64,000 nucleotides of DNA from Oenococcus sicerae (GTDB lineage: Bacteria > Bacillota > Bacilli > Lactobacillales > Lactobacillaceae). Positions within the stretch are counted from its first letter, which is position 1; every line of letters starts with the position of its first letter. Both the position numbers and the translations under genes were made by a program. This document shows, one piece after another, positions 18,523 through 26,583 of this stretch. Below the pieces are notes generated by a model, which saw only the letters and a list, made by a program, of their open reading frames with translations, did not search any database and had not been told where the DNA came from. The DNA is taken from contig NZ_CP029684.2 in assembly GCF_004102045.2 (NCBI RefSeq), positions 992,001-1,056,000 on the forward strand, written 5' to 3'.

Positions 18523-19497
18523 ATGGTTGGAATAGTCATCGCAAGTCACGGCGAATTTGCCAAGGGCATTCTTCAATCAGGCGAGATGATATTCGGCAAG
18601 CAGGAAAAAGTAGCAGCTGTTACTTTTATGCCGAATGAAGGTCCTGATGATTTGAGGAAACATTTGGATGCAGCGATTGCCAGTTTTGCTAGCGACGATG
18701 AAGTTCTGTTCTTAATTGATCTTTGGGGCGGATCTCCATTTAACCAATCGAATGCTATTTATGAAGAACACAAGGATAAAATGGCGATCGTTACCGGCTT
18801 AAATTTGCCGATGCTGATCGAAGCATATTCTTCGCGTTCAAACTTAAATAGTGCTCATGAAATTGCTGCACATATTCTAGTCGAGGCTCGCGCCGGAGTT
18901 AGAACTAAGCCTGAGGAATTGACACCCAAGGCGGCTGCGCCGAAAGCTAAAGCGGCCATTATTCCGCAAGGAGATGGACAAGCAAAGATCAGTTTGGCAA
19001 GACTTGATTCGCGTCTGCTTCATGGACAAGTGGCCACAGCATGGTCTAAATCAGTTAATCCGACACGTATTATTGTTGTTTCAGATAATGTGGCTAAGGA
19101 TCAACTAAGGAAGTCGCTGATCACTGAGGCTGCGCCTCCTGGAATCAAAGCTAATGTTATCCCGATCGATAAGATGATCAAGATTTGGCATGATCCAAGG
19201 TTTGGAAATGAGCGTTTTCTATTGTTGTTTGAAACAGCAGAAGATGTTGCACGGGCAGTCGATGGTGGTGTCGACATACCTGAATTAAATATTGGTTCTC
19301 TGGCACATTCTGATGGAAAAACGATGATCAACAACGTGTTAGCCGTTGACCAAAAAGATGTTGATACTTTTGAACATCTGCGGGATAAAGGTGTTAAGTT
19401 CGATGTTCGTAAAGTGCCTTCAGATGATAGCAAGGATATGCTGGCCTTGATTAAAAAAGCTGGATTTAAGCTGGATGACAGTAAGGAGAAAAAGTAA
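18523..19497 (+). CDS. manX: Mannose-class PTS EIIAB component
   Basis: 324-residue fused EIIA-EIIB of the mannose/glucose PTS. EIIA (about 1-130) has the phospho-acceptor His in IASHGEFAKG near residue 9 and the LWGGSPFN motif. An Ala/Pro/Lys-rich linker (about 128-152) leads to EIIB (about 155-322), with its phospho-His in RLDSRLLHGQVATAW. It receives phosphate from HPr and passes it to the sugar at EIIC/EIID. Ribosome site AAAGGAGG precedes the start. It overlaps the EIIC gene by one base. A cre box controls the operon. Confidence 0.95.
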   Translation: MVGIVIASHGEFAKGILQSGEMIFGKQEKVAAVTFMPNEGPDDLRKHLDAAIASFASDDEVLFLIDLWGGSPFNQSNAIYEEHKDKMAIVTGLNLPMLIEAYSSRSNLNSAHEIAAHILVEARAGVRTKPEELTPKAAAPKAKAAIIPQGDGQAKISLARLDSRLLHGQVATAWSKSVNPTRIIVVSDNVAKDQLRKSLITEAAPPGIKANVIPIDKMIKIWHDPRFGNERFLLLFETAEDVARAVDGGVDIPELNIGSLAHSDGKTMINNVLAVDQKDVDTFEHLRDKGVKFDVRKVPSDDSKDMLALIKKAGFKLDDSKEKK

Positions 19498-20297
19498 TGT
19501 CCGTTATATCGATTATTTTAGTTGTCGTAGTTGCCTTCTTCGCCGGTATGGAAGGTATTCTAGACGAGTTTCAATTCCATCAGCCTTTGGTTGCTTGTAC
19601 GCTGATCGGATTGGTTACTGGTGATTTGGGTCCATGTATCATGTTAGGCGGTTCCTTGCAATTGATCGCCCTCGGCTGGGCTAACATCGGTGCTGCTGTT
19701 GCGCCTGATGCTGCCTTGGCTTCAGTTGCTTCATCGATTATTTTGGTTCTAGGCGGCCAAGGTACTAAGGGTGTTTCCTCTGCGATCGCCTTAGCCATTC
19801 CGCTTGCCGTAGCTGGTTTGTTCTTGACTATGGTTGTCCGGACACTTGCCGTTCCGATTATTCATTTTATGGATCGAGCTGCTGATCGTGGCGATTTTAA
19901 AACGATTGATCTCTGGCAGATTATCGCGATCTGCATGCAGGGCCTGCGTATCGCGATCCCGGCTGGTGCATTACTCTTTATTCCAGCTTCAGCTGTTAAA
20001 GGTGTTTTGGAAGCGATGCCAGCTTGGTTGACAGATGGTATGGCTATCGGTGGCAGTATGGTTGTTGCCGTTGGATATGCAATGGTTATCAACATGATGT
20101 CCAGCCGTGAAACCTGGCCTTTCTTCGCTCTAGGTTTTGTTATTGCGACTGTCACTAATTTCACATTGATTGCCATTGGTGCAATTGGTGCCTCACTGGC
20201 CCTTATCTACTTGGACCTCTCTAAAAAAGGAAGCTCGTCCAATGGCGGTGGTGGCAACACTGGCGATCCACTCGATGATGTTCTAAATGATTACTAA
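19497..20297 (+). CDS. manY: Mannose-class PTS EIIC component
   Basis: 266-residue membrane subunit forming the sugar channel with EIID. Multiple hydrophobic segments and the family pattern GDLGPCIMLGGSLQLIALGWANIG (seen in pieces) near residues 40-63 identify it. The C-terminus is a glycine/serine-rich tail. Man-class systems take up mannose, glucose and sometimes fructose or glucosamine; the exact sugar cannot be read here. Its start shares a base with the EIIAB stop. Confidence 0.94.
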   Translation: MSVISIILVVVVAFFAGMEGILDEFQFHQPLVACTLIGLVTGDLGPCIMLGGSLQLIALGWANIGAAVAPDAALASVASSIILVLGGQGTKGVSSAIALAIPLAVAGLFLTMVVRTLAVPIIHFMDRAADRGDFKTIDLWQIIAICMQGLRIAIPAGALLFIPASAVKGVLEAMPAWLTDGMAIGGSMVVAVGYAMVINMMSSRETWPFFALGFVIATVTNFTLIAIGAIGASLALIYLDLSKKGSSSNGGGGNTGDPLDDVLNDY

Positions 20298-20315
20298 GGA
20301 AAAGGAGGGATAAAA

Positions 20316-21230
20316 ATGGCAGATGAAAAAATTCATTTAACAAAAAGAGATCGACTGGCCGTTGCATGGCGTTCCACCTTTATTCAAGGGTCATGGAATT
20401 ATGAGCGTATGCAAAACGGTGGCTGGGCATTTTCACTGATTCCCGCTATTAAAAAATTGTATAAGACCAAAGAAGACCGGTCTGCTGCTTTGAAGCGGCA
20501 TTTGGAATTCTTTAACACTCATCCTTACTTGGCTTCTCCGATTATTGGTGTTACCTTAGCACTAGAAGAAGATCGTGCTAATGGTGCAAAGGTTGATGAT
20601 ACAGCTATTCAAGGTGTCAAAGTTGGTATGATGGGTCCCTTGGCTGGTGTTGGTGATCCAGTCTTCTGGTACACGGTTAGACCAATTTTAGGTGCTTTAG
20701 GTGCTTCTTTAGCTCTGAGCGGCAACATTCTTGGCCCGATCCTGTTCTTCGTTCTTTGGAACATTATTCGTTGGGGATTTATGTGGTACACCCAGGAATT
20801 CGGTTATCGTGCCGGTTCTAAAATTACAGATGACCTGAGTGGCGGTTTATTGCAAGACGTTACGAAGGGCGCTTCGATCATGGGTATGTTTGTTCTAGCG
20901 GCCCTTGTCCAGCGCTGGGTTTCGATCAAATTCACACCAGTTGTTTCAAACATCAAGCTAAGTAAAGGTGCCTATATCGATTGGAATAAGATTCCACTAA
21001 CGCATAAAGGATTGCAAGATGCGTTTACCCAATATGCTAGTGGTCTTCCTTTAAGTTCTATCAAGACGACGACTTTGCAAAATAACTTGGATTCATTGAT
21101 TCCTGGTTTGGCAGCCTTACTGCTGACCTTCCTATGCATGTGGTTATTGAAGAAAAAGGTTTCACCAATTATCATTATTTTGGGAATCTTCGTCTTCGGT
21201 GTCGTTGCACACTTGCTGAATATTTTGTAA
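20316..21230 (+). CDS. manZ: Mannose-class PTS EIID component
   Basis: 304-residue EIID partner of EIIC. Typical opening (RLAVAWRSTFIQGSWNYERMQ) and the GMMGPLAGVGDPVFW signature near residue 110 are visible, with membrane segments concentrated in the C-terminal half. GGAGG precedes the start. A region of about 25 residues around 205-255 is hydrophilic, as in lactobacillar EIID proteins that also serve as bacteriocin receptors; that role is family knowledge only. Confidence 0.94.
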   Translation: MADEKIHLTKRDRLAVAWRSTFIQGSWNYERMQNGGWAFSLIPAIKKLYKTKEDRSAALKRHLEFFNTHPYLASPIIGVTLALEEDRANGAKVDDTAIQGVKVGMMGPLAGVGDPVFWYTVRPILGALGASLALSGNILGPILFFVLWNIIRWGFMWYTQEFGYRAGSKITDDLSGGLLQDVTKGASIMGMFVLAALVQRWVSIKFTPVVSNIKLSKGAYIDWNKIPLTHKGLQDAFTQYASGLPLSSIKTTTLQNNLDSLIPGLAALLLTFLCMWLLKKKVSPIIIILGIFVFGVVAHLLNIL

Positions 21231-21250
21231 ACTGCATTTGTGAGTTATTT

Positions 21251-21295
21251 AAGAACGATCTTATTCGGGAATCTCTCGATGGATCGTTCTTTTAT
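21251..21295 (+). terminator. Hairpin between EIID and manO
   Basis: AAGAACGATC / GATCGTTCTT inverted repeat (10 bp, 21-base loop) followed by TTATT. It may act as a partial terminator or an RNA-stability element, reducing manO expression relative to the PTS genes. Confidence 0.6.
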
Positions 21296-21336
21296 TAAGC
21301 GACAGTTTGAGATTTGTTAAAAAAAAGGAGAAGCAG

Positions 21337-21732
21337 ATGGTAGAGTCGTTGAACACAAAAGTTGATTTAGTGACCAAGGCAACTTCCTTTTTAGGTTTAT
21401 CCAGTTATGGCAAAATCATGATTGGTGACGTTGGTTTTGAATTTTACAATGACAGCGATATCAATAAATTTATCCAAATTCCTTGGAAAGATGTTGATTA
21501 TGTGATTGCTTCGGTGCTGCTAAGGGGTCGATGGATTCCTCGTTTTTCCATTCAGACAAAACGCAATGGCAGCTATACCTTTGCTGCTAGACATCCTAAA
21601 AGGGTCTTGCGTGCCATACAAAAATACGTTCCCAAGGATCGAATGGTACGCTCCTTGAGCTTTTGGCAGGTGATCAAACGTGGTTTGAAATCAATATTCA
21701 GCCGCAAAAGTAAAAAAATCAGCAGTAAATAA
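21337..21732 (+). CDS. manO: ManO/DUF956 family protein
   Basis: 131-residue DUF956 protein, a routine companion of mannose PTS operons in lactobacilli and thought to influence their regulation. The opening VESLNTKVDLVTKATSFLGLSSYGKIMIG and the IPWKDVDYVIASV segment are characteristic (quoted in parts: TKATSFLGLSSYGKI). It is soluble with a basic C-terminus (RGLKSIFSRKSKK). The ATG at 21337 is preceded by AAAGGAG. A hairpin separates it from EIID. Confidence 0.88.
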   Translation: MVESLNTKVDLVTKATSFLGLSSYGKIMIGDVGFEFYNDSDINKFIQIPWKDVDYVIASVLLRGRWIPRFSIQTKRNGSYTFAARHPKRVLRAIQKYVPKDRMVRSLSFWQVIKRGLKSIFSRKSKKISSK

Positions 21733-21741
21733 TTGTGTACG

Positions 21742-21794
21742 AAAAATGTTTTCACGATAACCCAAAAATGGGTGATTCGGGGAAACATTTTTTT
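21742..21794 (+). terminator. Terminator of the mannose PTS operon
   Basis: Long stem with AAAATGTTTTC / GGAAACATTTT as outer arms, an inner ACCC/GGGT stem-loop, and a trailing T7 run. Confidence 0.75.
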
Positions 21795-21834
21795 GTGAAT
21801 TAGTTATATAATTTTTGGAAACGAGGTAAATATA

Positions 21835-22566
21835 ATGGTATCGGAATCGCAAGGGATTTGGCACTGGTTCTACGTTCAGCTTTTTACTAATTGGAAAAAA
21901 TTCGAAGTCATTTACATTTCGATCTTGGTACTGCTGCAGTTAGCTGTTTATGCAATCGTACCGGATTCTGTGATCGGCATGATCTCAGGCGTTGCAGGTG
22001 TTCTTTGTTTGATTTATGGCATGAAAGGGCGCAAAATCAATTTCATTTTTGGCTTAGTTCAATGTTTGGCTATGTCTTATGTGGCTTGGATCAGTCATGC
22101 GTATGGGTCCTTTGCTATGGACATCGTGTATGTCATTTCTCAACCGATCGGTTGGTTTATGTGGGGCCACGATGAAGCAACGCACTCTTTTTCAAAGACG
22201 ATACGCAACTGGATTTTCTTAGGTTCTTTTATTGCTTGGGCTGTCGGCTGGTGGATTCTCTCACTGCTTCACGGACAGTTGCCTTATTTGGACAGTATTA
22301 ACTTTGTGGTCAGCATTATCGCTCAAACACTTTATATTTTAAAATATAAAGAAAATTGGTCACTATGGATCGTGGTTAATCTGGCAAACATTATTTATTG
22401 GTCGATTTTATCTATACAAATTGTTTCCGGCTACACGAAAATTGGTAATTTAGGTTCTGATCTATCTCAAGTTGCTCTGCAGGCTGCACTGCTATTCAAC
22501 AGTGTTTACGCGATCAAAGTCTGGGGCAGTGGCGAGGCCGATAATGAAGGAGGCACTAGTGTCTAA
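21835..22566 (+). CDS. pnuC: PnuC-type nicotinamide riboside/nucleoside transporter
   Basis: 243-residue membrane protein with about seven segments, of the PnuC family that takes up nicotinamide riboside (or related nucleosides) by facilitated diffusion. The WISHAYGSFAMD and QPIGWFMWG stretches resemble the conserved substrate region, and NWSLWIVVNLANIIYW is typical of the C-terminal half. It overlaps the nucleoside hydrolase gene by eight bases, suggesting that the imported compound is cleaved at once. No NadR-type kinase is adjacent, so the substrate may be another riboside. Confidence 0.88.
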   Translation: MVSESQGIWHWFYVQLFTNWKKFEVIYISILVLLQLAVYAIVPDSVIGMISGVAGVLCLIYGMKGRKINFIFGLVQCLAMSYVAWISHAYGSFAMDIVYVISQPIGWFMWGHDEATHSFSKTIRNWIFLGSFIAWAVGWWILSLLHGQLPYLDSINFVVSIIAQTLYILKYKENWSLWIVVNLANIIYWSILSIQIVSGYTKIGNLGSDLSQVALQAALLFNSVYAIKVWGSGEADNEGGTSV

Positions 22567-23473
22567 GATCCCTGTCATTTTAGATTGCGATCCTGGCGTT
22601 GATGATGCTTTTGCGATCGTGTCGTCAATTTTGGATCCGCAAATTGATTTAAAACTGATTACGACGGTTTCTGGTAATGTCACGGTTGATTTGACAACAA
22701 AAAATGCTCTTTATTTAGTTCAAGATCTAAAATCGAAAGTGCCAGTGGCTTCCGGCGCTGCACGTCCGCTTTTGCGCGAATTGGAAGCTTATGAACCTTG
22801 GTTTGGCGAAAGTGGTTTAGGCGACTATCCTGATGCTAGCGGGAAACTGCTGCAAACGGCGACCGATGATAATGCCGTCGCGGAAATGTATCAACTTTTA
22901 TCGGCTAGCGAAGAACCACTCACGATCGTTGGCACGGGTTCTTACACGAATTTGGGTCTTTTGCTTGTTGAGCATCCGGATATCGTTTACAAGATCAAGC
23001 AGTTTGTTCTCATGGGCGGTACTTTGTCGCAAGGCAATATGTCAAGTGTTGCTGAATTTAATATTTATTATGACCCAGATGCGGCTGACCTTGTTTATCG
23101 TTCGGGTGTGCCGATCGTGACAGCCGGAATCGATGTTTGCAAAAAAGCGCTGGTGACTTTCCAGAGTAATGATGCGATTGCTAAAATGGGCAAAGTTGGT
23201 CTGAAGCTAGCTGATTTATTAAAAAAGTATGCCGAAAAACAGGTTGCGGGCTATATTGTTTATGATTTGAATACGATTTCTTACTTGCTGCATCCGGAAT
23301 TTTATAAATCTGAGGATTATTTTATTCAAGTCCAAAAAACCGGTCCGGCTCGTGGCGCGACTGTAGCCGATATTTCTAGTAAAAATGACGCTAATGTGAA
23401 AGTATTGACGGACGTTGACGATGCTAAACTAAATGCCTGGCTTGTTCAGGAACTAAGCCGCTTGGTTCAATAA
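22559..23473 (+). CDS. Inosine/uridine-preferring nucleoside hydrolase family protein
   Basis: 304-residue ribonucleoside hydrolase. The calcium-binding N-terminal motif DCDPGVDDAFAI and the later FNIYYDPDAADLVYRSG stretch are those of the IUNH family, which releases base and ribose. The start is GTG at 22559 with AAGGAGG five bases upstream; upstream in-frame codons belong to pnuC in another frame. The two genes overlap, so uptake and hydrolysis are coupled. Base preference (purine, pyrimidine or nicotinamide) cannot be fixed from sequence. Confidence 0.92.
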   Translation: MSKIPVILDCDPGVDDAFAIVSSILDPQIDLKLITTVSGNVTVDLTTKNALYLVQDLKSKVPVASGAARPLLRELEAYEPWFGESGLGDYPDASGKLLQTATDDNAVAEMYQLLSASEEPLTIVGTGSYTNLGLLLVEHPDIVYKIKQFVLMGGTLSQGNMSSVAEFNIYYDPDAADLVYRSGVPIVTAGIDVCKKALVTFQSNDAIAKMGKVGLKLADLLKKYAEKQVAGYIVYDLNTISYLLHPEFYKSEDYFIQVQKTGPARGATVADISSKNDANVKVLTDVDDAKLNAWLVQELSRLVQ

Positions 23474-23512
23474 ATTTTCAACTGATATGCTGAGTTTTAT
23501 TCATACATAAAA

Positions 23513-23537
23513 GCAATCCTGATGGACTGTTTTTTTG
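23513..23537 (+). terminator. Weak terminator after nucleoside hydrolase
   Basis: CAATCC-TGAT-GGACTG imperfect stem followed by T7. Confidence 0.5.
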
Positions 23538-23674
23538 TATATCGAATAAGCAGATTAAAAATTATTTATGAAACAGTGACTTTGATTATCATCTTGAATT
23601 CTAAAAAGGCATTGATGAGAATGGGCTGACTAGTTTTTTGGCAAAAATTGGTATATTTGTTGAGGAGAATAAAA

Positions 23675-24040
23675 ATGCGTTTATGGCATGAACAACTGAT
23701 AGACAAGCTTCCGCGACAGCAATTGCTCGGTCAACATCGTGAGCTGGCTGCTTTAAGGGGCAATGGCTGGGGCAGATCGCATGCAACCGTGGATTATGTT
23801 TTTAAATACTCGCCTTATAAACTTTTCCAATTTCATCAGCTTGTGATCCAAGAGATGCTCAGACGCGGCTATGAACCTGATAAATTATGGTGCCAAGCCA
23901 ATTATCGCGGCAAAAACTGTCAGCCCTATCAACACTTAACGGCCCTTTTACTGACTGATCCGATTTATCCAGAGCATAATGACGATTATCTCAAGATTTG
24001 CCTGCTTAATTTGGCAAACAAAGGTATTCATCTTTCGTGA
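23675..24040 (+). CDS. Pyrimidine-dimer DNA glycosylase-like protein (TIGR02328/Pyr_excise)
   Basis: 121-residue protein opening with MRLWHEQLIDKLPRQQLLGQ, then HRELAALRGNGWGRSHATVDYVF. This is the pattern of the small family related to T4 endonuclease V, often annotated pyrimidine dimer DNA glycosylase. In these proteins the N-terminal residues form the active site, so the start matters: the ATG at 23675 has GAGGAG upstream, whereas the longer frame has none. It stands alone with a terminator behind. Enzymatic activity in this branch is inferred from family membership. Confidence 0.8.
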   Translation: MRLWHEQLIDKLPRQQLLGQHRELAALRGNGWGRSHATVDYVFKYSPYKLFQFHQLVIQEMLRRGYEPDKLWCQANYRGKNCQPYQHLTALLLTDPIYPEHNDDYLKICLLNLANKGIHLS

Positions 24041-24086
24041 AAAGGTCAGAGCTTTAATGCACAGAAGCTAATACTCAATCAAATAA

Positions 24087-24114
24087 AAAACATGCAATCT
24101 TGTTTGCATGTTTT
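24087..24114. terminator. Bidirectional terminator
   Basis: AAAACATGCAA / TTGCATGTTTT perfect stem with A and T tracts on both sides, between convergent genes. Confidence 0.8.
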
Positions 24115-24245
24115 ATTATCGTTATGCATTTAAATAGGCATTTAAATGGCTCAAACGTTCATATTTTGCTGGTTTTTATGGCTAAAATAGGCTGTTTTTG
24201 CCCCTAAGAGAATCAATAAAGAGCTTATCAACCAGTCTATAAATG

Positions 24246-24590
24246 TTACATTGTTTTTGCAAGACGGGGATGATGATTGATCAAGGATAACAAGCGTAAG
24301 CTGCTGCCTGATGGCTTGTTTCGACCACGTTCCCACGCTTTGACCGTATTGACTGAAACACCCATAAAATTAGCAAAATTATCTTGGTCCATGTGTAAAG
24401 TGATTCTAATTCTCCGAGTCGTTTCTTTGTTAAAATCATCATCACTCAGCTTCCTTACCTTGACAGAATGGCGAACACGACTGTTTTCATCAATATGCAC
24501 AATTTCAGAGATACCACTAAGATCACCCTTCAGTGCTTTAGAAACATCGCCGATACTTTCTTCTAGTAATTTGATATCTTCTTTATCCAT
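24246..24590 (-). CDS. HigA-like antitoxin (XRE helix-turn-helix)
   Basis: About 114 residues. The C-terminal half is an XRE-type HTH (LHMDQDNFANFMGVSVNTVKAWERGRNKPSG), as in HigA/MqsA-type antitoxins; the N-terminal half is charged. It follows the toxin gene and overlaps it by eight bases if started at the ATG at 24590; a TTG at 24602 is an alternative. Toxin-first order is characteristic of higBA modules. It would neutralise the toxin and repress the operon. Confidence 0.85.
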   Translation of the reverse strand: MDKEDIKLLEESIGDVSKALKGDLSGISEIVHIDENSRVRHSVKVRKLSDDDFNKETTRRIRITLHMDQDNFANFMGVSVNTVKAWERGRNKPSGSSLRLLSLINHHPRLAKTM

Positions 24591-24885
24591 GGCTTTTTTC
24601 AATCCTTTCCACTAGCTTCTTGATTAGTTTCTTTTCATCAGAAATTAAATTTTCTTCAACAGCCTTGGCAAAGATGATAAGTGCAAAAACATTTTGTCCT
24701 CTTTTGGCGTAATAGATGATTCGATAATCATTTTCCACCACTCTAATCTTCCAAACATGGCCAATGCCTGTTCCTGACTTAGGAAATATCGTTGTGTCTG
24801 GTCTTTGAGAAACGTACTCAGCAATTTTATCCCCAAACTCTTGTTTGACCTGTTTTTCCGCTCTACTGAGATTGTTCTTCTTCAT
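24583..24885 (-). CDS. HigB/RelE-type toxin (Gp49-like)
   Basis: 100-residue basic protein with the RelE-superfamily core WKIRVVENDYRIIYYAKRG and a following LIIFAKA strand, as in Gp49-like HigB mRNA interferases. It is encoded just before, and overlapping, an XRE antitoxin. Such toxins cleave ribosome-bound mRNA. An AT-rich promoter-like stretch lies upstream. It sits in the accessory strip behind the tmRNA gene, so horizontal acquisition is plausible. Confidence 0.85.
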   Translation of the reverse strand: MKKNNLSRAEKQVKQEFGDKIAEYVSQRPDTTIFPKSGTGIGHVWKIRVVENDYRIIYYAKRGQNVFALIIFAKAVEENLISDEKKLIKKLVERIEKSHG

Positions 24886-25170
24886 GGACTTCTCAAAAGA
24901 TTGTGTATAATATATTTCCGCACATCTATTATCTAGTACTCTTTGTCAACATCATTGACGCACACAAAAACGCCCATTACGGACGCTTTTTTCTTGTTTA
25001 TACTTTACCTAGCTATCTGAGTCACATTTTTAAAGGTCTGAATATCATCTCTCACGGCTTGTGATAACGACAGGGCTCTATAAATGTGCACATAGCTCAG
25101 TTAAAAGAAATCTATGAAAGAAAAACCATCAATTTTTTGCTATTACTCGATTGCTCTTTTCAAAACACTG

Positions 25171-25446
25171 TTATTTGTTGTTTTGTATCTGTTTGATAAT
25201 GGTTAACACTGACCGCATGATCACATACAGTACTAGTAATAAAGTAGTGAGAACCCAATTTATCCCAGAAATGCCATGAATGTTTGGGAGGGTCAAGGCA
25301 CCGAATCCCAGTCCAATACATGCCAAGGCCAGTAAAACAACAAGAACTACTTGTCTGACGTTGATTGCTTTGGGAAACAAATTTGTAACACATTCCACTA
25401 TAAAAACGATAGATAACGAAAAAATAATAGATGCTAGAATATCCAT
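25171..25446 (-). CDS. Small predicted membrane protein
   Basis: 91 residues with about three hydrophobic segments (ILASIIFSLSIVFIVECV, QVVLVVLLALACIGLGFGAL, WVLTTLLLVLYVIM) and a short basic tail. ATG at 25446 preceded by GAGG at nine bases. I do not recognise the family. It lies between the toxin-antitoxin pair and the tmRNA gene in the accessory strip; the next upstream gene is on the same strand and could be co-transcribed. Confidence 0.55.
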   Translation of the reverse strand: MDILASIIFSLSIVFIVECVTNLFPKAINVRQVVLVVLLALACIGLGFGALTLPNIHGISGINWVLTTLLLVLYVIMRSVLTIIKQIQNNK

Positions 25447-25518
25447 TGTAATTAACCTCACTGACTTCTTAAAATCCTATTCACATTCTATAACTTCAAT
25501 AACTCCCACGCTTCAGGC

Positions 25519-25794
25519 TCAATCATGGTCAGCCACCTTTGCAGTGCGCCTGTTCGCTAAATATTGGTGTTCCATTGTCTGCGTGTTTTGATAAACATCA
25601 TTGATTAAGGCGATCATACAGCCAGAAATACTTTGAACATGCTGATAGGCATCATAAAGCTTGAACACCTCTTCTTGCTTAGTTGGGTCAATAGCTGGAT
25701 CCGTATGGTTGCTAAAAATGAATAGTAAGTCTTTAAGCTGGTTGACTTTGTTTTCTGTTTCATCAAAGGTTTTTTCATTGATCGTATAAGACAT
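25519..25794 (-). CDS. Hypothetical protein
   Basis: 91 residues, hydrophilic and mostly helical by composition, opening MSYTINEKTFDETENKVNQL. GGAGAAGAAAC precedes the ATG at 25794, a good ribosome site, so the frame is probably real. There is no membrane segment or motif I can name. It is the gene nearest to the repeat block behind the tmRNA and may belong to the same acquired segment as the neighbouring membrane protein. Confidence 0.55.
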   Translation of the reverse strand: MSYTINEKTFDETENKVNQLKDLLFIFSNHTDPAIDPTKQEEVFKLYDAYQHVQSISGCMIALINDVYQNTQTMEHQYLANRRTAKVADHD

Positions 25795-25852
25795 GTTTCT
25801 TCTCCATTTCATTACTTAAAAATTCGTGGTGTGTGTATAAAGTCATGACCTC

Positions 25853-25982
25853 AATAACCTCACTTTTCTAAAAACTCGTATTACTTTTCATATTACTTTC
25901 ATAAGTAATATCAGGTAATATCTAGAACACCTAAACAAATAAAAAGCGCTCAACCGAGCGGTTAAAGCGCCTTGCCAACATA
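25853..25982 (-). repeat. Copy A of the RNA-gene-flanking repeat (behind tmRNA)
   Basis: A 130-base block starting six bases after the tmRNA 3' end. It aligns with 48738-48856, behind tRNA-Ser, in opposite orientation. Both begin TATGTTGGCAAGGCG, contain the terminator hairpin and share TAGATATTACCTGATATT. Copy A has an extra 11-base GAAAAGTAATA-like unit. Direct and inverted GTAATA/TATTAC words cluster in it (25879-25920). Confidence 0.85.
25941..25970 (-). terminator. tmRNA terminator
   Basis: GCGCTTTAACC / GGTTGAGCGC with a four-base loop and T5, within repeat copy A. Confidence 0.85.
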
Positions 25983-25988
25983 CCTTTA

Positions 25989-26333
25989 TGGAGTAGATGG
26001 GAGTCGAACCCATGTCCAAATCATCCAATCACATGAACATCTACGTTTATAGTTAACAGTTAATTTCGCTCTGAATTCGTTTGCTAACTTACAAACTCAG
26101 AGCTAGTTCGATTAATTTGTCACTATTTTTGTTCCGAACAGAAGCGCCAACAGCTAATCCACTATTAGGCCAAAATGTTGCCGTGGACTCAACAAGAGGC
26201 TACGCGACTGCGATCAAGCAGCTAATGCGTAAGATGGTTCATTATTTTTTGCAGTTATATCTGCAGTCTATGACCCGACAAACGGAAACGCAGTCCATGT
26301 TTGTAATAACCTGTCGAATTCCGGAACTACCCC
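25989..26333 (-). ncRNA. ssrA: tmRNA (ssrA), tag AKNNEPSYALAA
   Basis: Transfer-messenger RNA that rescues stalled ribosomes. The tRNA-like ends pair: 5' GGGGTAG with 3' CTACTCC, and the T-arm is ATGGG-TTCGACT-CCCAT. The tag reading frame (26214-26252, minus strand) gives A-K-N-N-E-P-S-Y-A-L-A-A then TGA. Between the tag and the 3' domain are pseudoknot repeats. The 3' CCA is not encoded (TAA follows the discriminator A) and must be added after transcription. Length about 345 nt before CCA addition. An intrinsic terminator follows. Confidence 0.96.
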
Positions 26334-26401
26334 CGAAATGACCAAGTCCATTATATCATGGCTCTTAGCCGCAATTTTTGTTACAATATTAAACGTGCTT
26401 T

Positions 26402-26473
26402 GGCTCCATGGTCAAGTGGCTAAGACGTCGCGTTCTCAGCGCGGAATCATGGGTTCGATCCCCATTGGAGCTA
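26402..26473 (+). tRNA. tRNA-Glu (anticodon CTC)
   Basis: Cloverleaf: acceptor GGCTCCA with TGGAGCT (first pair G-U), D-arm GTC/GAC, anticodon stem TCGCG/CGCGG around loop TTCTCAG (anticodon CTC, reading GAG), T-arm ATGGG/CCCAT with TTCGATC, discriminator A. CCA is not encoded. Many low-GC Gram-positives manage with only tRNA-Glu(TTC), so this looks like an additional isoacceptor. Confidence 0.93.
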
Positions 26474-26481
26474 TGCTAGAT

Positions 26482-26516
26482 AAACTTTGTCGTGATTATC
26501 ACTGCAAAGTTTTTTT
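26482..26516 (+). terminator. Terminator after tRNA-Glu
   Basis: AAACTTTG / CAAAGTTT stem followed by a T-run. Confidence 0.85.
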
Positions 26517-26583
26517 GTGTCGAAAAGGTTGATTGTTTGCATGTTAAAATTTTCTTATTGCTTAAAGTATTAAGGAGTTTGAA

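Noticed and set aside
21795-21834. NAD+/pnuC riboswitch upstream of pnuC
   Set aside because: Only 40 bases lie between the terminator and the start, too short for an aptamer, and no consensus was seen.
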